From positions 1 to 8,867 of the forward strand of contig JBOGED010000036.1 in the NCBI GenBank assembly GCA_050743625.1: 8,867 nt of DNA, given 5' to 3'. Below, piece by piece: positions 5,175 to 8,867 of this stretch. The stretch comes from JBOGED01 sp050743625. GTDB lineage: Bacteria; Actinomycetota; Nitriliruptoria; Euzebyales; Egibacteraceae. Each line of letters opens with the position of its first letter. Positions within the stretch are counted from its first letter, which is position 1. Below the pieces are notes generated by a model. That model did not search any database. It saw only the letters and a program-made list of their open reading frames with translations, and had not been told where the DNA came from. A program made the position numbers and the translations under genes.

Positions 5175-5930
5175 GTGCCGATCCTCCAGCCCGCGCGACC
5201 CGAGCGTGCGCCGGTTCTGTATCGTGCGCTCCACACCACCCTCCGCCCGCCGATCAATGCCGTGTACCGGCCATGGGCGGAGGGACTGGAGCACATCCCA
5301 CGGGTCGGGCCGGCGATCCTCGCGTCGAACCACCTGTCCTTTCTCGATCATTTCTTCCTCCCCGCCGCCATCGACCGCCCGATCTTCTTTCTGGGGAAGA
5401 GCGACTACTTCAAAGGCTGGCGGCGATTTTTCTTCGAGAACGTCGGGGTGATGCCGGTCGACCGCAGCGGGGGAGAGGCCGGCGAGGCCAGCCTTCGCAA
5501 GGGGCAGGCGATCCTCGAGTCTGGACGGCTGCTCGGCATCTATCCCGAGGGCACCCGTACACCGGACGGACGGCTCTACCGTGGGAAGACCGGCCCGGTC
5601 CGGCTTGCCTTGCGCTCCCACGCACCGCTGATCCCCGTCGCGATGATCGGCGTGTTCGAGGTGCTCCCCCCAGGCGCGAAGCTGCCGAGGATGAACCCGG
5701 TCGGGATCCGGATCGGGCGTCCGATGGATCTGTCGCGGTACCGGGGCCACGAGGGTGACCGTGTCGCGCTGCGGGCCGCGACGGATGCGCTGATGTATGA
5801 GCTGATGATCCTGTCCGGCCAGGAGTACGTCGACGAGTACGCCGCAAAGGTCAAGGCTGGCGAGGTCATCATCGGCTCGGGCGACCTTGAGGAGCTCGCC
5901 GGCCTCCTGGACGCCCCCGAGACCGACTAG
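5175..5930 (+). CDS. plsC: 1-acyl-sn-glycerol-3-phosphate acyltransferase family protein (PlsC-like)
   Basis: From the GTG at 5175 it is 251 residues, usual for the family. PlsC enzymes acylate lysophosphatidic acid to phosphatidic acid at the inner face of the membrane. Block I is NHLSFLD (52-58), the catalytic HX4D with His53 and Asp58. Block II lies around FLGKSDYF (72-79). Block III is YPEGTRT (123-129), with Glu125, Gly126 and Arg128 binding the glycerol phosphate. Block IV is PLIPVAMIG (151-159). The C-terminal helix region (about 200-240) is acidic and family-specific. Earlier in-frame starts exist (ATG 4992, GTG 5100, GTG 5106), but the added residues look non-coding. Exact substrate is uncertain, since related actinobacterial acyltransferases act on other lipids. 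The gene is followed by a strong hairpin and stands alone. Confidence 0.92.
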   Translation: MPILQPARPERAPVLYRALHTTLRPPINAVYRPWAEGLEHIPRVGPAILASNHLSFLDHFFLPAAIDRPIFFLGKSDYFKGWRRFFFENVGVMPVDRSGGEAGEASLRKGQAILESGRLLGIYPEGTRTPDGRLYRGKTGPVRLALRSHAPLIPVAMIGVFEVLPPGAKLPRMNPVGIRIGRPMDLSRYRGHEGDRVALRAATDALMYELMILSGQEYVDEYAAKVKAGEVIIGSGDLEELAGLLDAPETD

Positions 5931-5974
5931 CTGGGTGTTCCGCACAGAGAGGGTGTCCCGCGTCCGCACGTGTT

Positions 5975-6022
5975 CCCGAACAGGGATTTCGGGGCACATA
6001 CGCCTCCAAATCCCTGTTCGGG
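5975..6022. terminator. Hairpin between convergent plsC and glpK, likely bidirectional terminator
   Basis: CCCGAACAGGGATTT (5975-5989) is a perfect 15-bp inverted repeat of 6008-6022, with an 18-nt loop that can pair further through GGGG (5991-5994) and CTCC (6004-6007). It lies 45 nt after the plsC stop and 34 nt from the glpK stop, the expected place for a shared terminator. No T-run flanks it, so a palindromic extragenic repeat is the alternative. Confidence 0.6.
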
Positions 6023-6055
6023 GGAGGCCCGACGGGGCGAGCTGGATGTTCGGCG

Positions 6056-7549
6056 TTAATCCCTGGGAGCCCAGGCGAGGCTGCGGCTCAGCGCGTCGCG
6101 CCAGCGGGATTGCAGGCGATCCCGCGCGTCGCCATCGAGGCGCGGCTCGAAGCGGCGATCGAGATGCCAGGCGTTGGAGAGCTCCCTGGTCGAGGACCAG
6201 ACTCCGGCGCCGAGACCCGCGAGAAAGGCGGCGCCCATCGCGGTCGTCTCGCGCACGACCGGTCGGAGCACGGCAACACCGAGGATGTCCGCCTGGAACT
6301 GGCAGAGCAGGTCCATCACGGCGGCACCACCGTCCACGCGGAGCTCGGCCAGCCGGACGCCAGAGTCGGTCTCCATGGCCTCGACGGCGTCCCGCGTCTG
6401 GAACGCCATCGCCTCGACGGCGGCGCGGGCAAGATGCGCCCGGGTCGTCCCGCGAGTGAGCCCGACGAGGGCGCCGCGCGCGTACGCGTCCCAGTGTGGG
6501 GCTCCCAGTCCCGTGAACGCCGGCACGAGGTAGAGGTCTCCGGTATCGGTGACCTGCTCGGCGAGGGCCCCCGTCTCCGCGGCGTCACGAATGATGCCCA
6601 GGCCGTCACGCAGCCACTGGATCGCCGCGCCGGTCACAAAGATCGAGCCCTCCAGGGCATAGACGGGCCTGTCGCCCAGATCCCAGGCGATGGTCGTGAT
6701 CAGCCGCTCACTCGGCGGCGCTTGGTGGCCGGTGTTGAGGAGGACGAAGCTGCCGGTGCCGTAGGTGTTCTTCGAGGCGCCGGGCTGCCAGCATGCTTGG
6801 CCGAACAGAGCGGCCTGCTGGTCGCCTGCGCTGCCGGTGATCGGCAGGCGGGCTCCCAGGAACCGTGCGGGGTCGGTGACACCCCGCTTCCCGGCGTTGG
6901 GCCGCACTTCCGGCAGGACCGTGACCGGGACGTGGAGGAGATCGCACAGCTCGTCGCTCCACCGGCCCTCGCGGATGTCGAACAGCATCGTCCGCGAGGC
7001 GTTCGACGGGTCCGTGACATGCGACGACCCGCCTGTCAACCACGCGACGAGCCAGCTGTCGACCGTTCCGAACGCGAGCCTGCCCGCCTGGGCGGCGTGG
7101 CGGGCGCCGTCGACATGATCGAGGAGCCACGCGAGCTTCGTCCCGGAGAAGTACGAGTCGATCACCAGACCGCTGCGCTCGCGAACGAGATCGGAGTGGC
7201 CCGCGTCGCGCAGCGCGTCGCAGGCGCCCGCGGTGCGCCGGTCCTGCCACACGATCGCGCGGTGGACCGGCTGGAGCGTCTCGCGGTCCCACAGGACGGC
7301 CGTCTCGCGCTGGTTGGCGATCCCAATGGCGGCCAGGCTGCTCGCCTCGATCCCCGCCGCGTCGACCGCGGCCTTGCTCGCCACCAGCACGGCCTCGACG
7401 ATCTCGTCCCCTTCGTGCTCGACTCACCCAGGGCGAGGGAAGTACTGAGGAAACTCCGCGTAGCCGCGCCCCTCGACCTCGCCCTCCTCGCCCACCACCA
7501 ATGTGGTCACGCCGGTCGTCCCCGCATCGATCGCGAGTAGGCTGCTCAT
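6056..7549 (-). pseudogene. glpK: Glycerol kinase, interrupted by one in-frame TGA at codon 42
   Basis: Read from ATG 7549 to the stop at 6056, this would be a 497-residue glycerol kinase (normal is about 500), which makes glycerol 3-phosphate from glycerol and ATP. The N-terminal phosphate loop IDAGTTGVTTLVV (7-19) lies before a TGA at 7426-7424. The frame then continues unbroken with VEHEGDE and all later marks: Arg81-Glu82 in QRET, WQDRRT (101-106), Tyr133, GDQQAALFGQ with catalytic Asp243, and YGTGSFVLLNTG. The TGA replaces the Trp of the conserved GWVEH motif and differs from TGG by one base. Both sides share one frame, so there is no frameshift. Restart at GTG 7390 would drop the ATP-binding loop and give an inactive protein. 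An ATG at 7558 is an alternative start. As read, the gene is a pseudogene; a base-call error would restore it. Confidence 0.88.
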
Positions 7550-7680
7550 GGTCGGCATCCTGCCAGACCCGCCGCCTAGACCTGGATGCACGGATCGAAC
7601 TGAAGCGTGAGCGCGAGGTCGCCGGCGAGTGCGCGCTCGACGCCTCACCGCTCGAAACCAAAGGCGCGAGGAAAGCCGAC
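7550..7680. promoter_or_regulatory. Divergent promoter region of glpK and ltaE
   Basis: This 131-nt gap separates two divergent start codons and must hold both promoters unless the genes are read from further away. On the reverse strand CAGGA lies about 9 nt before the glpK ATG at 7549. On the forward strand GAGGA (7668-7672) lies 8 nt before the ltaE GTG at 7681. No clear -35/-10 pair stands out for either gene. Confidence 0.4.
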
Positions 7681-8703
<1,023 letters not shown>

Positions 8704-8713
8704 CCTTGGCTAC

Positions 8714-8867
8714 TCAGCGGCGCGCCGCCGACGCCACGATCGGCTCGACGAGGCGCATCGCGACGGGGCCGAGGATGCCCATGAGCAGGACGTAGGCCGC
8801 GGCCAGCGGGCCGATCGCGGCGTTGACGCCGGCGCCCAGCCCGGCGATCACGATAGAGAACTCGCCC
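8714..8867 (-). CDS. Cation:proton antiporter (Kef/CPA2-like), C-terminal part, cut by window edge
   Basis: Only the last 51 codons are in the window; the 5' part lies beyond 8867. The translation opens with GEFSIVIAGLGAGVN (1-15) and continues with IGPLAAAYVLLMGILGPVAMRLVEP, ending in VASAARR and a TGA stop. The GEFS-(I/V)-VIA motif followed by a final hydrophobic helix is characteristic of the last two transmembrane helices of Kef-type and related CPA2 sodium or potassium/proton antiporters. It converges on ltaE, with only 10 nt between the stops and no terminator visible. With 51 residues the subfamily cannot be fixed, and whether a TrkA-type regulator is partnered is unknown. Confidence 0.75.
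   Translation of the reverse strand, partial: GEFSIVIAGLGAGVNAAIGPLAAAYVLLMGILGPVAMRLVEPIVASAARR

Noticed and set aside
4800..5999. Extension of the mrpF frame upstream on the reverse strand, giving a 488-residue fusion
   Set aside because: The extra 400 residues are antisense to plsC and cross the 46-bp palindrome; only the last 88 residues look like a protein family.
7388..7426. A frameshift as the cause of the glpK break
   Set aside because: Positions 7426 and 7390 are in the same frame on the reverse strand, and the codons between them read VEHEGDEIVEA, so only a substitution to TGA is needed.
6110..7540. A 476-codon forward frame antisense to glpK
   Set aside because: It mirrors the glpK codons, its translation is rich in Arg, Gly, Asp and Ala with no motif, and the reverse strand has a clear glycerol kinase. 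Long antisense frames are expected in GC-rich genes.
7501..7680. N-terminal extension of threonine aldolase upstream of 7681
   Set aside because: The family N-terminus begins exactly at GTG 7681, which has its own ribosome site; the upstream part overlaps the glpK start region.

Overview
The window is GC-rich (roughly two-thirds G+C or more by eye) bacterial chromosome, most likely from a high-GC actinobacterium; a deep lineage such as Thermoleophilia is a guess. The basis is a run of SRPBCC, ROK sugar kinase and PlsC acyltransferase genes, which I recall as a familiar actinobacterial neighbourhood. A further hint is possible leaderless starts, with a TAnnnT box 6-7 nt before the start codon. 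All assignments come from reading motifs; no database search was run.

Layout. Bases 1-201 are non-coding, with two dyads. Next come a 64-residue C2H2 zinc-finger protein (202-396, +) and, convergent with it and overlapping at the 3' ends, a small membrane protein of unknown function (340-732, -). A forward cluster of four genes follows: a rhomboid protease with an N-terminal zinc-binding module (811-1632), an SRPBCC/START-like protein (1642-2076), a Vms1/eRF1-like protein (2161-3279) and a ROK-family glucokinase (3291-4238). Gaps are 9, 84 and 11 nt, so this is probably one operon. Two reverse-strand genes, mrpF and mrpG (4799-4198), encode small subunits of a multisubunit Na+/H+ antiporter; mrpG runs into the end of the kinase gene. 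A 375-bp non-coding stretch (4800-5174) contains a 46-bp near-perfect palindrome and two smaller hairpins. It is followed by a plsC-type acyltransferase gene (5175-5930, +). A strong hairpin (5975-6022) separates plsC from a convergent glycerol kinase gene (7549-6056, -). Threonine aldolase ltaE (7681-8703, +) diverges from glpK, and the window closes on the 3' end of a Kef/CPA-type cation:proton antiporter gene (8714-8867, -).

How the genes relate. Most encode housekeeping functions: sugar and glycerol phosphorylation, phosphatidic acid synthesis, amino acid breakdown and cation/proton exchange. Glycerol kinase and the acyltransferase both feed glycerol-phosphate lipid metabolism, but they are convergent and not an operon.

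The most notable observation is that glpK is intact in frame over its whole length except for one TGA at codon 42. This replaces the Trp of the conserved GWVEH motif and differs from TGG by one base. It is either a very recent null mutation, a sequencing error or, less likely, readthrough. Next in interest are the palindrome at the mrpF start and the Vms1-like gene sitting between SRPBCC and glucokinase. I see no CRISPR array, transposase, tRNA or rRNA, and no clear new defence or mobile system.
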